From positions 8,104,001 to 8,168,000 of the forward strand of contig NZ_CP064689.1 in the NCBI RefSeq assembly GCF_023100945.1: 64,000 bases of DNA. The letters run 5' to 3'. Source of the stretch: Bradyrhizobium sp. 200. Lineage in GTDB: Bacteria; Pseudomonadota; Alphaproteobacteria; Rhizobiales; Xanthobacteraceae. This document shows, piece after piece, positions 51,484 to 59,831 of the stretch. The first letter of the stretch is position 1. Every line of letters begins with the position of its first letter. The position numbers were made by a program, and so were the translations under genes. The notes beneath the pieces are model-generated. The model did not search any database. It was not told where the DNA came from and saw nothing but the letters and a program-made list of their open reading frames with translations.

Positions 51484-51517
51484 AAAGCCGGCGGCAACGC
51501 CGGCTTTCTGTTTTTTT
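51484..51517 (+). terminator. Intrinsic terminator of rpoH
   Basis: Perfect ten-base stem aaagccggcg-gcaa-cgccggcttt (51484-51507) followed by ctgttttttt. It lies 27 bases after the rpoH stop. Confidence 0.9.
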
Positions 51518-51540
51518 GCCGTGGGGCTTCAACACGGAAG

Positions 51541-51655
51541 CTGTCGTCCTCCGCGAAGGCGGGGGACCCAGTACGCCGCGGCGGTCATGAGACGCCGTGC
51601 AATAACCGCGGCCTCTGGAATACTGGATCGTCCGCCTTCGCGGACGATGACGGCC
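51541..51655. repeat. Dispersed palindromic repeat, family B copy 1
   Basis: An approximately 110-base imperfect palindrome. It starts gtcgtcctccgcgaaggcgg ggg and has cccagtacgccgcgg near the left and ctctggaatactggat near the right, ending cgtccgccttcgcggacgat. Related copies are at 56540-56632 and 57568-57706. Non-coding. Confidence 0.6.
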
Positions 51656-51660
51656 GTAAC

Positions 51661-51690
51661 CGTCATTGCGAGCGAAGCGAAGCAATCCAT
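51661..51690. repeat. Dispersed repeat, family A half-site
   Basis: cgtcattgcgagcgaagcga followed by agcaatcca. The same 28-base unit occurs at 56435-56463 and 62735-62763, where it has an inverted partner. Here only one arm is present. Confidence 0.7.
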
Positions 51691-51712
51691 AGTGCGGCAT
51701 ACCGCCCGCCCC

Positions 51713-52336
51713 CTACTCGCCCCACTCCCGCGCCATCTTTGCCAGTGCGCAGCCCTCGCAATAGCGGGCGTCCTTGTAGTCGATCCAGTTGTGCGCGTAG
51801 ACGCGATCGAGCGGGATGCCGTAACGCGCGCGCAGTACCTTCACGAGAATTCTCCACGCCGCGATCTGCGCCTCGGTGGGTCCACGCGTCACGTCGGGAA
51901 AATTGCCGGCGAATTCGACGCCGACCGAATTGTTGGCGACCACCTGCCGATAGGTCGGACCGTTGTCGATATACTTGTTGTCGTTGCGGTTGGCGCCGTC
52001 GCCATGGGTCGGGACGAGATGCTCGGCGACCGCCCAGTACACCGTGCCGTCGGTCTCGACCCAGACCATGACGCCGCGCCGGGTCGGGTTCTTCGACTGC
52101 GCCTGCGCGCCGCCGCGCGCGGAGCCTGCCGGCCCTTCGGTCTGGTGCACGATGATGTTGCGCCAAGGATGGGATTTTGAAAGGTCGCCCCACGGCGCAA
52201 GCCAGACCATCTTCAATCCGGGAATATCCGGCGTGCCCGACGAGCGCGCGATCGCGGCGAGGTCGGGCGTTTGCGCGAAGGCGGATACGGAAAATGCGAG
52301 GGCGCAAACCGCCATCGCAAGCAAGCGAAGGTTCAT
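51713..52336 (-). CDS. N-acetylmuramoyl-L-alanine amidase (Amidase_2/PGRP type)
   Basis: 207-residue exported enzyme that cleaves the amide between MurNAc and the stem peptide. Signal peptide MNLRLLAMAVCALAFSVSAF with cleavage after AFA-Q. The catalytic domain shows NIIVHQTEGPAG (first zinc His), NNSVGVEFAGNFPD (conserved G-x-E strand) and VYAHNWIDYKDARYCEGCAL (second His; zinc-ligand Cys/Asp region). It would act in the periplasm in cell-wall recycling or remodelling. ATG 52336. It is the second gene after the diguanylate cyclase on the minus strand, 35 bases downstream. Confidence 0.85.
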   Translation of the reverse strand: MNLRLLAMAVCALAFSVSAFAQTPDLAAIARSSGTPDIPGLKMVWLAPWGDLSKSHPWRNIIVHQTEGPAGSARGGAQAQSKNPTRRGVMVWVETDGTVYWAVAEHLVPTHGDGANRNDNKYIDNGPTYRQVVANNSVGVEFAGNFPDVTRGPTEAQIAAWRILVKVLRARYGIPLDRVYAHNWIDYKDARYCEGCALAKMAREWGE

Positions 52337-52371
52337 GTCTCACGGCCCGGTGACGGTCCTCAATACCACGC

Positions 52372-53595
52372 TCAGGCGTGCTTGCGCAGGGCCATGCCGG
52401 ACATTGGCGGATTGACGGGTTCGGGCGCCAGCGGCGGCGCCGGGTCGTAGGTCGCAAAGCCGTTCCGGCCGGCCTTCTTGGCGTCGTAGAGCGCATGGTC
52501 GGCGGCCGCAATCAGGCGGTCGGGATAGCCGCCCATCTCGCGGGTCCATTGCGCGACGCCGATCGAGACCGCGATCGGAATATCGTTGCCGGTGCATTGC
52601 TCGGCATCCGCGCGGCAGACTTCCAGCACGCGGCGCGCGATCATGGCGCCTTCGCGCAGCGTCGAGGACGGCAGCACGATGCAGAATTCGTCGCCGCCGG
52701 TGCGTGCAAGCATGTCGCCGGGCCGCAGGCGGGTCTGCGCCATCAGGGTGAAATGCTGCAGGCAGGCGTCGCCGGCGGCGTGGCCGTGGGTATCGTTGAT
52801 GCCCTTGAAGCCGTCGAGATCGATTACCAATAGCGCGAAAGGCTGGCCGCTGCGTTCGGAGCGCGTGCATTCTTCGGTGAGGCGCTGCAGCAGATAGCGG
52901 CGGTTGCCGACGCCGGTGAGATCGTCGAGCAGCGCGAGATCCGCGACCTCGTTGCGCAGGCGGTCCATCGCCATCAGCAGGAAACCGAAATTCAGCGACA
53001 TCGACAGGAACACCAGCACCAGGATAACCACCGACTGCGCCGGGCTGAAATGCATGTAGGAGAAGCCGCCGCCGGTCAGCGCGCCGAACAGCCGGGCTGC
53101 GAAAATGGCCATGATGACGATGATGACGATGCCGGCCAGCCGGGCGCCCGGATTGACGCGGCCCTCATGGGGGCTCAAGAGCAGTTTCAGGCTCAGCGCC
53201 ATCGGCAACACCTGCGCGATCGTGAACACGGTCATTCGCGCGGGAATGCTGTCATGGACGAAAATGAAGAAGGACAGGCCGGCAAAGCCGAGGCCGGTCG
53301 TCAGCACGGTGTCGCGCCACGATACCGGCCGGTCGAAGAATTTCCGGACCCCCATCGCGGCCAGGCAGATCGCCAGGATCAGCGCAGTGCCGGCGAACAG
53401 CAGCGGCACCAGCGTGTCGGTGTAAATCACGCGCAGCATCGCCATCGTCGCGCCGGCCGCCGCAACGAAAGCCGAGCCGGTCCAGAACCGCGCGGCTTCG
53501 AACGACGGATAGCAGCGCATGACGTAGGCCCAGATCAGGCCCAGCGCGAGAAAGTTGATGACGAACACCGTCCAAAGCGTCGGAACGCTCAGCAT
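52372..53595 (-). CDS. Membrane diguanylate cyclase (GGDEF)
   Basis: 407-residue inner-membrane enzyme that makes cyclic di-GMP from two GTP. Residues 1-205 contain about six to seven hydrophobic helices with no recognised sensor fold. A GGDEF domain follows: DDLTGVGNRRYLLQRL, FALLVIDLDGFKGINDTHGH and LARTGGDEFCIVLPSS with an intact RTGGDEF active site. An RPGD (RxxD) inhibitory site lies exactly five residues upstream of GGDEF, so product inhibition is expected. No EAL domain. Since c-di-GMP often controls exopolysaccharide, a link with the EPS cluster is possible but not shown. Confidence 0.95.
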   Translation of the reverse strand: MLSVPTLWTVFVINFLALGLIWAYVMRCYPSFEAARFWTGSAFVAAAGATMAMLRVIYTDTLVPLLFAGTALILAICLAAMGVRKFFDRPVSWRDTVLTTGLGFAGLSFFIFVHDSIPARMTVFTIAQVLPMALSLKLLLSPHEGRVNPGARLAGIVIIVIMAIFAARLFGALTGGGFSYMHFSPAQSVVILVLVFLSMSLNFGFLLMAMDRLRNEVADLALLDDLTGVGNRRYLLQRLTEECTRSERSGQPFALLVIDLDGFKGINDTHGHAAGDACLQHFTLMAQTRLRPGDMLARTGGDEFCIVLPSSTLREGAMIARRVLEVCRADAEQCTGNDIPIAVSIGVAQWTREMGGYPDRLIAAADHALYDAKKAGRNGFATYDPAPPLAPEPVNPPMSGMALRKHA

Positions 53596-54035
53596 CGCGA
53601 ACCCGGGACGCGCGCGTCCCGTCTCCCCTGTTGTCTAACGACCACTCAAGACTTCCGCCTCGCGCTTTCTCCCACGACGATTCTTGTTGTCTTGCCCCGT
53701 CGTCTTGCGGAACAACGTGCATCCGCGACGCTTAACGGACCCTGACTGCCGCCGGCCAATCCAAACCGTGGTTTTGAATTGATGAAGATCGCCGACATTG
53801 GGGCATCGTTAAGCATGATGCGCGCGATGCGAACGGCGGTGATGAAGCTCGTTTCGGCAAAAAATCGTATCAAAATGCATAACAACTGTGGATAACGCGA
53901 TGACAACGCCATGACAGCACGCGGCATGGGCCTGCGAATCTGGTGGGATTGTCATCGAGGATGTTGCGAGGCTGGCCCTCCGCCAAGCATGCCTCGGTGT
54001 CGCGTTTCAATCCATGAAAACCTTGAGAGGATACT
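53596..54035. other. Intergenic region upstream of the Lys/Ala peptide
   Basis: About 440 bases with no gene recognised. The last part must contain the promoter for the small peptide at 54036; a ttgagaggata ribosome-binding region precedes its ATG. Confidence 0.4.
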
Positions 54036-54104
54036 ATGGCTAAGAAAGCGAAGAAGGCGAAGAAGGCCAAGGCGAAGAAGGCCAAGAAGTCGAAGAAGAA
54101 GTGA
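54036..54104 (+). CDS. 22-residue Lys/Ala micropeptide
   Basis: Reads MAKKAKKAKKAKAKKAKKSK then KK: 15 of 22 residues are Lys, the rest Ala, Ser and Met. The AGAGGA ribosome-binding site and a following pair of strong hairpins (54112-54142; 54170-54195) support a transcribed, translated unit. The KAKK pattern resembles C-terminal tails of histone H1-like proteins, so nucleic-acid binding is likely from charge alone. I recall such mini-genes in Bradyrhizobium but have no reference. It could also be a fragment of a larger gene. Confidence 0.6.
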   Translation: MAKKAKKAKKAKAKKAKKSKKK

Positions 54105-54111
54105 ATTTTGG

Positions 54112-54142
54112 CCCGGGTGGAGTGCTCAGCTCCGCCCGGGCT
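54112..54142 (+). terminator. GC-rich hairpin after the micropeptide
   Basis: gcccgggtggag-tgctca-gctccgcccgggc forms a long GC-rich stem but has no T tract. Possibly a transcript-stabilising or attenuating structure rather than a terminator. Confidence 0.5.
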
Positions 54143-54169
54143 CCCAACTCCGGGTGCGATTTGGAGAAT

Positions 54170-54195
54170 GGCGGGCCTTAAGGCCCGCCTTTTAT
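54170..54195 (+). terminator. Intrinsic terminator
   Basis: Perfect palindrome ggcgggccttaaggcccgcc followed by ttttatttct. Terminates the micropeptide transcript; a stem of ten pairs without loop implies the central bases stay unpaired. Confidence 0.75.
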
Positions 54196-54217
54196 TTCTG
54201 GTAAGCGCGAACGCGTA

Positions 54218-54333
54218 GCCCGGATGGAGCGACGCGAAATCCGGGGTTGTCGCAGCGGAACGATTGTCCCGGATTGCGCGGAGCCTGTCATCGGGCGCGC
54301 GTTCGCGCGACCCGTTGGCTCCATCCGGGCTAC
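54218..54333. repeat. Dispersed palindromic repeat, family C with inserted module
   Basis: Outer arms tagcccggatggagcgacgc and ctccatccgggcta form an imperfect palindrome of a known rhizobial intergenic type (gtagcccggatgg ... ccatccgggctac). Inside, at 54280-54318, is a module ggagcctgtcatcgggcgcg followed by cgttcgcgcgacccgttgg that interrupts the normal gcgctgcgctcc loop. Confidence 0.6.
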
Positions 54334-54344
54334 AGTTCTGCTGC

Positions 54345-54962
54345 CTAGCGCTCCGCAAATGCGAGCTTCGCACCGAGTGCGGCGAATCCGGCAGCAAAGC
54401 TCCGGCGCAGCCAGGCCATCGCCTTCGGGCGGGTGATGACGCGGTCGCGCAGCGAGGCTGCGAACAGGCCATAGACCGCGAACACCGCAAACGTCATCGC
54501 CATGAAGGCGATGCTCAATTCCAGCATCCGCGCCAGCGGGTGCGGCTCGTCGACGGCGACGAACTGCGGCAGGAAGGCCAGGAAGAAGATCGAGAGCTTT
54601 GGATTGAGGATGTTGATCAGGATGGCGGTCACGATGACGCGTCGGCTGGAGCGGGGAGCGGCGGCCGGGCCTGTATCGACCGAAAGCGCGCCCGTCTCGC
54701 GCAACGCCTGCCAGGCCATGTAGAGCAGATACGCGACACCGCACCATTTCAGCGCGGCAAACGCCAGGGCGCTCGTGTGCAGCACCGCGGCCAGCCCGAG
54801 CATGGCGGCCAGCATCTGCGGCACGATGCCGAGCGTGCAGCCGAAGGCCGCCGCAAGGCTCGGCCGCGCGCCTGATGTCAGCGCCACCGCCAGCGTATAG
54901 AGCACGCCGGTGCCGGGCGAGGCGACCACGATCAGCGAGGTCAATAGAAACGACAGCGTCAT
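54345..54962 (-). CDS. LysE-family amino-acid exporter
   Basis: 205-residue inner-membrane protein with about six hydrophobic helices. The N-terminus has the LysE/RhtB signature: LIVVASPGTGVLYTLAVALT (P-G-P-x-x-x-x-x-x-x region), then SGARPSLAAAFGCTLGIVPQ. Later ILINILNPKLSIFFLAFLPQ matches the conserved NP-K-x-x-x-F-x-x-x-x-P-Q motif. It is expected to export amino acids, homoserine lactones or analogues. Signature residues are intact. ATG 54962. Monocistronic on the minus strand. Confidence 0.92.
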   Translation of the reverse strand: MTLSFLLTSLIVVASPGTGVLYTLAVALTSGARPSLAAAFGCTLGIVPQMLAAMLGLAAVLHTSALAFAALKWCGVAYLLYMAWQALRETGALSVDTGPAAAPRSSRRVIVTAILINILNPKLSIFFLAFLPQFVAVDEPHPLARMLELSIAFMAMTFAVFAVYGLFAASLRDRVITRPKAMAWLRRSFAAGFAALGAKLAFAER

Positions 54963-55029
54963 GCCCTGCCATTAACACGGCGGCATCCGCCGGGGAAGCG
55001 CGCGCCGCCCCTCACGAACGCGCGCGCGA

Positions 55030-55425
55030 TCAGCCTTTGCCGAGATGTCGCCTTTCATGCATCATCCGTTCCGCCTCGCGGATCACGTCGAGCGGCGCCC
55101 ATGGCTTGGACCAGAACTGGACGCCCTCGGGCAATTCCTGATGCAGCGGTTTGCCCGAGGTGACGATCACCCCCATCTCGGGATTGTACTTCCTGGCGAT
55201 GTGCGCGAGCTCGACGCCGTCCATGTTGCCGGCGAGCTGCACGTCGGTCAGCATCAGGACCAGACTGCCGGCCGCACGCTCCAGCACCAGCTCGGCGGCT
55301 TCCGCACTTTCGCATTCGATGACATCGACCTCGCTCTCCTCCAGCAGCAGGCAGATCATGTCCCGTTGCATCGGATCGTCTTCGACGATGAGGGCCGTCG
55401 CGCGATAAGGTTTTGCTTGTCCCAT
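55030..55425 (-). CDS. Single-domain response regulator (CheY-like)
   Basis: 131 residues, only a receiver: ATALIVEDDPMQRDMICLLL (acidic pair ED-D), LMLTDVQLAGNMDGVELA (phospho-acceptor Asp in LTDVQ), VIVTSGKPLHQE (Thr/Ser) and FWSKPWAPLDVI (Lys). All phosphorylation residues are present. No output domain, so it acts by protein contact or as a phosphate shuttle. Start ATG 55425 follows gaggaggccacc. Divergent from the SDR gene; no kinase nearby. Confidence 0.92.
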   Translation of the reverse strand: MGQAKPYRATALIVEDDPMQRDMICLLLEESEVDVIECESAEAAELVLERAAGSLVLMLTDVQLAGNMDGVELAHIARKYNPEMGVIVTSGKPLHQELPEGVQFWSKPWAPLDVIREAERMMHERRHLGKG

Positions 55426-55569
55426 GGTGGCCTCCTCGAAGGATCGTGCCGTTAGCGTCTTTAGTGTCGGGTAGTCGACGTTAAGGCCCAAAGCGCTTTA
55501 TTGTTCAGTTCCAATTTGCGAAAGTTGCGGAACCCGCCTTCTTTTTCGATCTGCATGGAGTCCACCTCA

Positions 55570-56415
55570 ATGACTGCGATATCTGGAAGTGCGGCCGCGG
55601 TGACCGGCGCCGCCAGCGGCATCGGCCGCGCGCTCGCGCTGGAGCTGGCCGCGCGCGGCTGCGATCTCGCGCTCGCCGATCGCGACGAGGCCGGGCTGCA
55701 ACAGGTGGCCGCCGAGATCGGGAAGGTCGCCACGCGCAAGGTATCGACCCACCGCGTCGATGTCGGCGAGCCCGCCCAGATCCAGGATTTTGCGATCGCA
55801 GCCACCGCCGCCCACCCTTCGCTGAACATCGTCATCAACAATGCCGGCGTCGCATTGCTTGGCGCCTTCAGCGAGGTCGACCAGGCGCAGATGGAGTGGC
55901 TGATCAACATCAATTTCTGGGGCGTGGTACACGGCACGCGCGCGTTCCTGCCGCATCTTTCGCAGCAGCGCGAGGCGCATATCGTCAACCTCTCGTCGCT
56001 GTTCGGCATCATCGCCCCGCCCGGGCAGACCGCCTATTGCGCGGCCAAATTCGCGGTGCGCGGCTTTTCGGAAAGCCTGCGGCATGAGCTGGCGATGGCG
56101 AACAGCCCGGTGAAACTGTCGGTGGTGCATCCCGGCGGCGTGCTGACCAACATCGTGCGCAACTCCCGCACCGGAAGCGGCATCACCGACAATGCGCGCC
56201 GCGCCGAATCGATCGACCGTTTCGACGCGATCGCCAGGACCACGCCGCCAATCGCGGCGCAGCGCATCATCACCGGCATCGAGAAAAACCAGCCGCGGAT
56301 TCTGATCGGCAACGATGCACGGTTCATGGACCTGTTGCAGCGGTTTCGCCCGGCGACGTATTGGGCAGTGCTGGCGAAGCGGATCGGAAAGAGGGGTGCG
56401 CAGGCGGGGAAGTGA
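55570..56415 (+). CDS. Short-chain dehydrogenase/reductase
   Basis: 281-residue NAD(P)-dependent oxidoreductase of the classical SDR fold: AAAVTGAASGIGRALALELA (TG-x3-G-x-G cofactor site), NIVINNAGVALLG (NNAG), NLSSLFGIIAPPGQTAYCAA followed by KFAV (catalytic Ser, Tyr-x3-Lys), and VVHPGGVLTNIV. The C-terminal extension (about 215-281) resembles acetoin/retinol-type SDRs. Start ATG 55570 is the first that fits the family; ggag lies upstream. Substrate unknown. Confidence 0.92.
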   Translation: MTAISGSAAAVTGAASGIGRALALELAARGCDLALADRDEAGLQQVAAEIGKVATRKVSTHRVDVGEPAQIQDFAIAATAAHPSLNIVINNAGVALLGAFSEVDQAQMEWLININFWGVVHGTRAFLPHLSQQREAHIVNLSSLFGIIAPPGQTAYCAAKFAVRGFSESLRHELAMANSPVKLSVVHPGGVLTNIVRNSRTGSGITDNARRAESIDRFDAIARTTPPIAAQRIITGIEKNQPRILIGNDARFMDLLQRFRPATYWAVLAKRIGKRGAQAGK

Positions 56416-56434
56416 GTTCGGCGTGATCTCTCCC

Positions 56435-56512
56435 CGTCATTGCGAGCGAAGCGAAGCAATCCATAGTGCCGCAAGTGGAGACGTGGATTGCTTCGCTGCG
56501 CTCGCAATGACG
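56435..56512. repeat. Dispersed repeat, family A, complete inverted pair
   Basis: Left arm cgtcattgcgagcgaagcga agcaatcca (56435-56463) and right arm tggattgcttcgctgcgctc gcaatgacg (56484-56512) are near-perfect inverted repeats separated by 20 bases, giving a large stem-loop. Lies between the SDR and a second repeat. Confidence 0.75.
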
Positions 56513-56539
56513 AAGGATGGCGACGTATGCAACGTCCGT

Positions 56540-56632
56540 CGTACCCCGCGGAGGCGGCGTATCCAGTACGCCGCGACTTCTCGGTTCAATCACTGCTGTC
56601 TCTGGGATACTGAGATCACCCGCGGGTGATGA
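56540..56632. repeat. Dispersed palindromic repeat, family B copy 2
   Basis: Contains gtaccccgcggaggcggcgt, atccagtacgccgcgac and, at the right, ctctgggatactgagatcac ccgcgggtgatga. The core atccagtacgccgcg ... tgggatactgag corresponds to copies at 51541 and 57568. Confidence 0.55.
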
Positions 56633-56704
56633 TGACTGAGTGTGCGTCCGATTCCGGGTTCGCGCCAAGAGGCGCGCCCCGGAATGACGCGGAGAGAGAG
56701 GGCG

Positions 56705-57511
56705 CTACCGCCCCACCAGCCTGTCGGCAAAATACCCGATCGTCTTGCGGTAGATCGTGGCCCTGTTCCACTCGCGCATCGCTTCGAAATTCGCACTGCC
56801 CTCGCCGTAGGGCGCGCCGCCCTTGAAGCCGCTGGTGTGCAAGAGGTTCGCGGTGGAGGCGAGCACGTCCGGCACGCTGTGGCGCAAATCGACATGGCCA
56901 TTGCCGTCGAAATCGACGCCGTATTTGATATAGGACGACGGCAGAAATTGCGTCTGGCCGATCTCGCCGGCGAAGGCGCCGATCAGGTCGCGCAAGGGGA
57001 GATCGCCGCGCTGCACGATCTTCAGCGCGGCCAGCAGCTCGCCCTGGAACAGCTCGGTACGGCGGCAATCATGCGCCATGGTGGCGAGCGTGCGGATCAC
57101 CGGCATCTTGCCGATATCGCCCTTGCCGTAATCGGACTCCAGTCCCCAGATCGCAACGATGATTTCCGGCGGCACGCCAAAGCGCTGCTCGATGCGCGAC
57201 AGCAGCGAGCCGTGCCGCTGCAACATCTGCCGGCCGATGTTGATGCGCCCGGGACCGACGCGGGTGGAGACATATTGCTCGAACGTCTTGTTGAAGGTGC
57301 CGCGCTGACGCCGGTCGAAGGCCAGCACCGCCGGATCCTGCGTGATGCCGGCAAACGCCTGGCTGATCACGGCCTGCGAGACGCCGGCGGCCTGCGCTTC
57401 CTGCGACACCGCCGCGACGAAGGTGTTGAAATCGCCGCCGCAGCGGGCGGCGTAAGTAGGGGTGGAGGCGATGATGGCGCCGAGAAAAATGGCCCAACGA
57501 ATTATGCGCAT
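56705..57511 (-). CDS. Lytic murein transglycosylase, MltB family (1)
   Basis: 268-residue exported enzyme that cleaves peptidoglycan glycan strands to 1,6-anhydro products. Signal peptide MRIIRWAIFLGAIIASTPTY with cleavage near YAA. The SLT_2 domain shows RFGVPPEIIVAIWGLESDYG with catalytic Glu, then PVIRTLATMAHDCRRTELF, AGEIGQTQFLPSSYIKYGVD and FDGNGHVDLRHSVPDVLAST. The structure ends without a C-terminal peptidoglycan-binding domain. It is a paralogue of the protein at 57738-58535, separated by a dispersed repeat. Confidence 0.92.
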   Translation of the reverse strand: MRIIRWAIFLGAIIASTPTYAARCGGDFNTFVAAVSQEAQAAGVSQAVISQAFAGITQDPAVLAFDRRQRGTFNKTFEQYVSTRVGPGRINIGRQMLQRHGSLLSRIEQRFGVPPEIIVAIWGLESDYGKGDIGKMPVIRTLATMAHDCRRTELFQGELLAALKIVQRGDLPLRDLIGAFAGEIGQTQFLPSSYIKYGVDFDGNGHVDLRHSVPDVLASTANLLHTSGFKGGAPYGEGSANFEAMREWNRATIYRKTIGYFADRLVGR

Positions 57512-57567
57512 GCGAATCCCTTGTTCATTCTCGCTTCCATCATGCCATGGGAAAATAAAGCGCGAAA

Positions 57568-57706
57568 CGTGGTCGTCCCGGCCTTGAGCCGGGACCCATA
57601 CGCCGCGGCCGATGTGCTAAAGCGAACTGGTCGACGGCTTGGCTTCAACAATTGCTGCCTGTGGGTTATGGGTCCCTGCTTTCGCAGGGACGATTGCTTG
57701 ATGATA
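57568..57706. repeat. Dispersed palindromic repeat, family B copy 3
   Basis: Left arm gtggtcgtcccggccttgag, then ccgggacccatacgccgcgg; right arm ctgtgggttatgggtccctg followed by ctttcgcagggacga. The gggaccca...tgggtccc pair makes the outer stem. Same organisation as the copies at 51541 and 56540 but more diverged. Confidence 0.6.
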
Positions 57707-57737
57707 ACTGTCGGACGCAAAGCGCGGTCGTGGCCCC

Positions 57738-58535
57738 TCACTCGCCGCCGTCGATCTGACGGCCCATCAGCGCGATCGCTTTCTGATAGACACCCGCGGC
57801 ATTCCAGGCCTGGATGGCGGCGAAATTCGGCTCGCCCGGCTGGTAGCCTGCGCCCGCGCGCCAGCCATGGGCTTTCAGAAAAGCCGCGGTCGAGTTCAGC
57901 GCATTGGCCGCGTTTTCGAGATTGCCGGTGCCATAGGCCAGAATGGCTTTTGGCATGAACTGCGTCTGGCCGACTTCGCCATGCATGGAGCCGCGCTGCG
58001 ACGGCGAGAGCGCACCGCGATCGATCAATTGCAGCGCCGCGTAAAGGTGTTCGGTGAAATAGGCCGAGCGCCGGCAGTCATAGGCCAGCGTCGCGATCGA
58101 GGCGAGCATGTTCTGGTTGCCGCGCTGGCTGCCGAACCCGGTCTCCATCCCCCAGATCGCGAGCAGCGGCCCCGGCGGCACGCCGTATCGCTCCCGAATG
58201 GAAGCGAACAGCGCGCCCTGCGATTGCTTGAGCTGCCGTCCCTTCGCGACGATGGTCGTGGCCCCGCGCTTGGCGAGAAACGCATCGAGCGAGAGATTGA
58301 AACTGCGCTGGCCGCGGTCGGCATTGATGGTCGTCTGCGCGTAGTTCGTCGCCATCAGAGCCTGGATGGTCGCGGCGCTGATGCCCTTGGCCCGCGCTTC
58401 GCCGGCGAACTCCTGCTTCCAGGCGGAATAGCCGGCGGAGGAGCTGCCGCATTGGGCGGCACGGGCTTGGGGAGGCAGGAAGGTGAGCGTGGCCAGAGCG
58501 ACGAAGGCGACCGTCAATTGCTTGCTCGTGTTCAT
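57738..58535 (-). CDS. Lytic murein transglycosylase, MltB family (2)
   Basis: 265-residue exported enzyme, paralogue of the previous gene: signal MNTSKQLTVAFVALATLTFL with cleavage near ARA-AQ; SLT_2 domain with RERYGVPPGPLLAIWGMETG (catalytic Glu in WGMETGFG), LATLAYDCRRSAYF, GEVGQTQFMPKAILAYGTGN and a C-terminal WNAAGVYQKAIALMGRQI. The two MltB-like genes are in tandem on the minus strand and probably arose by duplication. Start ATG 58535 gives a proper signal peptide; upstream open frame residues are not family-like. Confidence 0.92.
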   Translation of the reverse strand: MNTSKQLTVAFVALATLTFLPPQARAAQCGSSSAGYSAWKQEFAGEARAKGISAATIQALMATNYAQTTINADRGQRSFNLSLDAFLAKRGATTIVAKGRQLKQSQGALFASIRERYGVPPGPLLAIWGMETGFGSQRGNQNMLASIATLAYDCRRSAYFTEHLYAALQLIDRGALSPSQRGSMHGEVGQTQFMPKAILAYGTGNLENAANALNSTAAFLKAHGWRAGAGYQPGEPNFAAIQAWNAAGVYQKAIALMGRQIDGGE

Positions 58536-58629
58536 CGGATTTTCCCTGGAAACTGCATAACCGCACCACCCTAGCCGAAACGGCGAGCGATCCAACAACC
58601 CTTTGTGAGATCGCGCCATGCGAACGCCA

Positions 58630-59583
58630 TCATTTTCCGAGCCTTGCGGCGAGGTATGCCGGCACGCGCGCGAAGGCATCCTCGCGGGCCTCCTTGTCGG
58701 TGCCGATCACGGGAATGCGGCCATCGCGTTCGCGATATTGCGGCAGTTCGGTGCGCGGCAGGTCGGGTGCGTCGAAGGCGTGCACAGCATGCGCGTACGT
58801 CTTCAACTCAATCGCATTGCCCCGCGCTCTGGCGGCCGACAGGAATGCCTCGCATGGCCGGAGCTCGGTCCAGGCATCGTCCTCACCAAACAGCACGAGC
58901 AGTGGCGCATGCGTGGTCCAGCCCTGCGGCGGAACGTTGGTGTAAGGTTGCGTTTGAAATTTCTCGGCGCAGGCGCCGGGATAGAACGCGACTGCCACAG
59001 CGAAGTCGCTGTTAAGCCCTGCCGGTCGGCCGATGCTCTTGTCGGAGATCGTCAGCAGCACCACGCCGCCGCCCTGCGACCAGCCGACCAACGCGACCCG
59101 ATCCGGACGCACGAAGGGTTGCGCCTGCAGATAGCGAAGCGCGGCGTAGGCATCCTTGGGCCGATCGCGCCACATGACCTTGCGCGCCTCGCTCGCCGAG
59201 CAGGTCTGCCCAAAGCCGCGTGACTTGGCACTGTCGACGACGAGAACAACATAACCCTGCTTCAGAAACTCGCGGGCCCAGGCGCGATAGAGCGGAAAGA
59301 ACCGACCGTTCTTGGCCAACAGGCCCGAGCAGCCATGCAACATCACCACTGCCGGCCGCGGCTCATCGCCGGGCGGCCGAAACAGATGCGTGATCAGCGT
59401 CGTCCTGCCGTCGAGCGAGGGGAAATCCACATGCGGCAGTTCGACGGGCGCCTCGGGCCTTGCTTCCGCGGCGGATGGCGCTGCCGGCTTGCCTTCTTGC
59501 GCGGACAAGCGTGCGACGCTCGCGGCGTAGGCGAGAATTGCAGCAAGTCCGACGAACAAAAAGAGACGCTTGGCGAGGCTCAT
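58630..59583 (-). CDS. Dienelactone hydrolase-like alpha/beta hydrolase, exported
   Basis: 317 residues with an N-terminal hydrophobic signal (AKRLFLFVGLAAILAYAASV). The hydrolase fold: AVVMLHGCSGLLAKNGRFFP (oxyanion HG), VLVVDSAKSRGFGQTCS, RVALVGWSQGGGVVLLTISD (nucleophile Ser in GWSQGG), VLFGEDDAWT (catalytic Asp) and TYAHAVHAFDAPD (catalytic His). The order nucleophile-acid-His fits dienelactone hydrolases, but exported members have unknown esterase substrates. ATG 59583 was preferred over 59598. Confidence 0.88.
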   Translation of the reverse strand: MSLAKRLFLFVGLAAILAYAASVARLSAQEGKPAAPSAAEARPEAPVELPHVDFPSLDGRTTLITHLFRPPGDEPRPAVVMLHGCSGLLAKNGRFFPLYRAWAREFLKQGYVVLVVDSAKSRGFGQTCSASEARKVMWRDRPKDAYAALRYLQAQPFVRPDRVALVGWSQGGGVVLLTISDKSIGRPAGLNSDFAVAVAFYPGACAEKFQTQPYTNVPPQGWTTHAPLLVLFGEDDAWTELRPCEAFLSAARARGNAIELKTYAHAVHAFDAPDLPRTELPQYRERDGRIPVIGTDKEAREDAFARVPAYLAARLGK

Positions 59584-59831
59584 TTCAGGCGATTCCATAC
59601 GAACATATGCCGCTGCGGCTCAATTCTGCCATACGAGACGGCACAGCGTCAAAGCAGAGAACCGCGCACTGCCGCGGCGGTTCGTGACCTGGTTCGTCGA
59701 GGGCCGATCCAATCTCAACATCTCGAAAACAGCCCTGATTGCGGCTAATTTGAACGTGCTGTTTTGTCGGCCGCTGCGTTACGACTTGTCTTGCGTCCGT
59801 CCTTCCCAATCGTTGGCTCATCCAAGGGACA

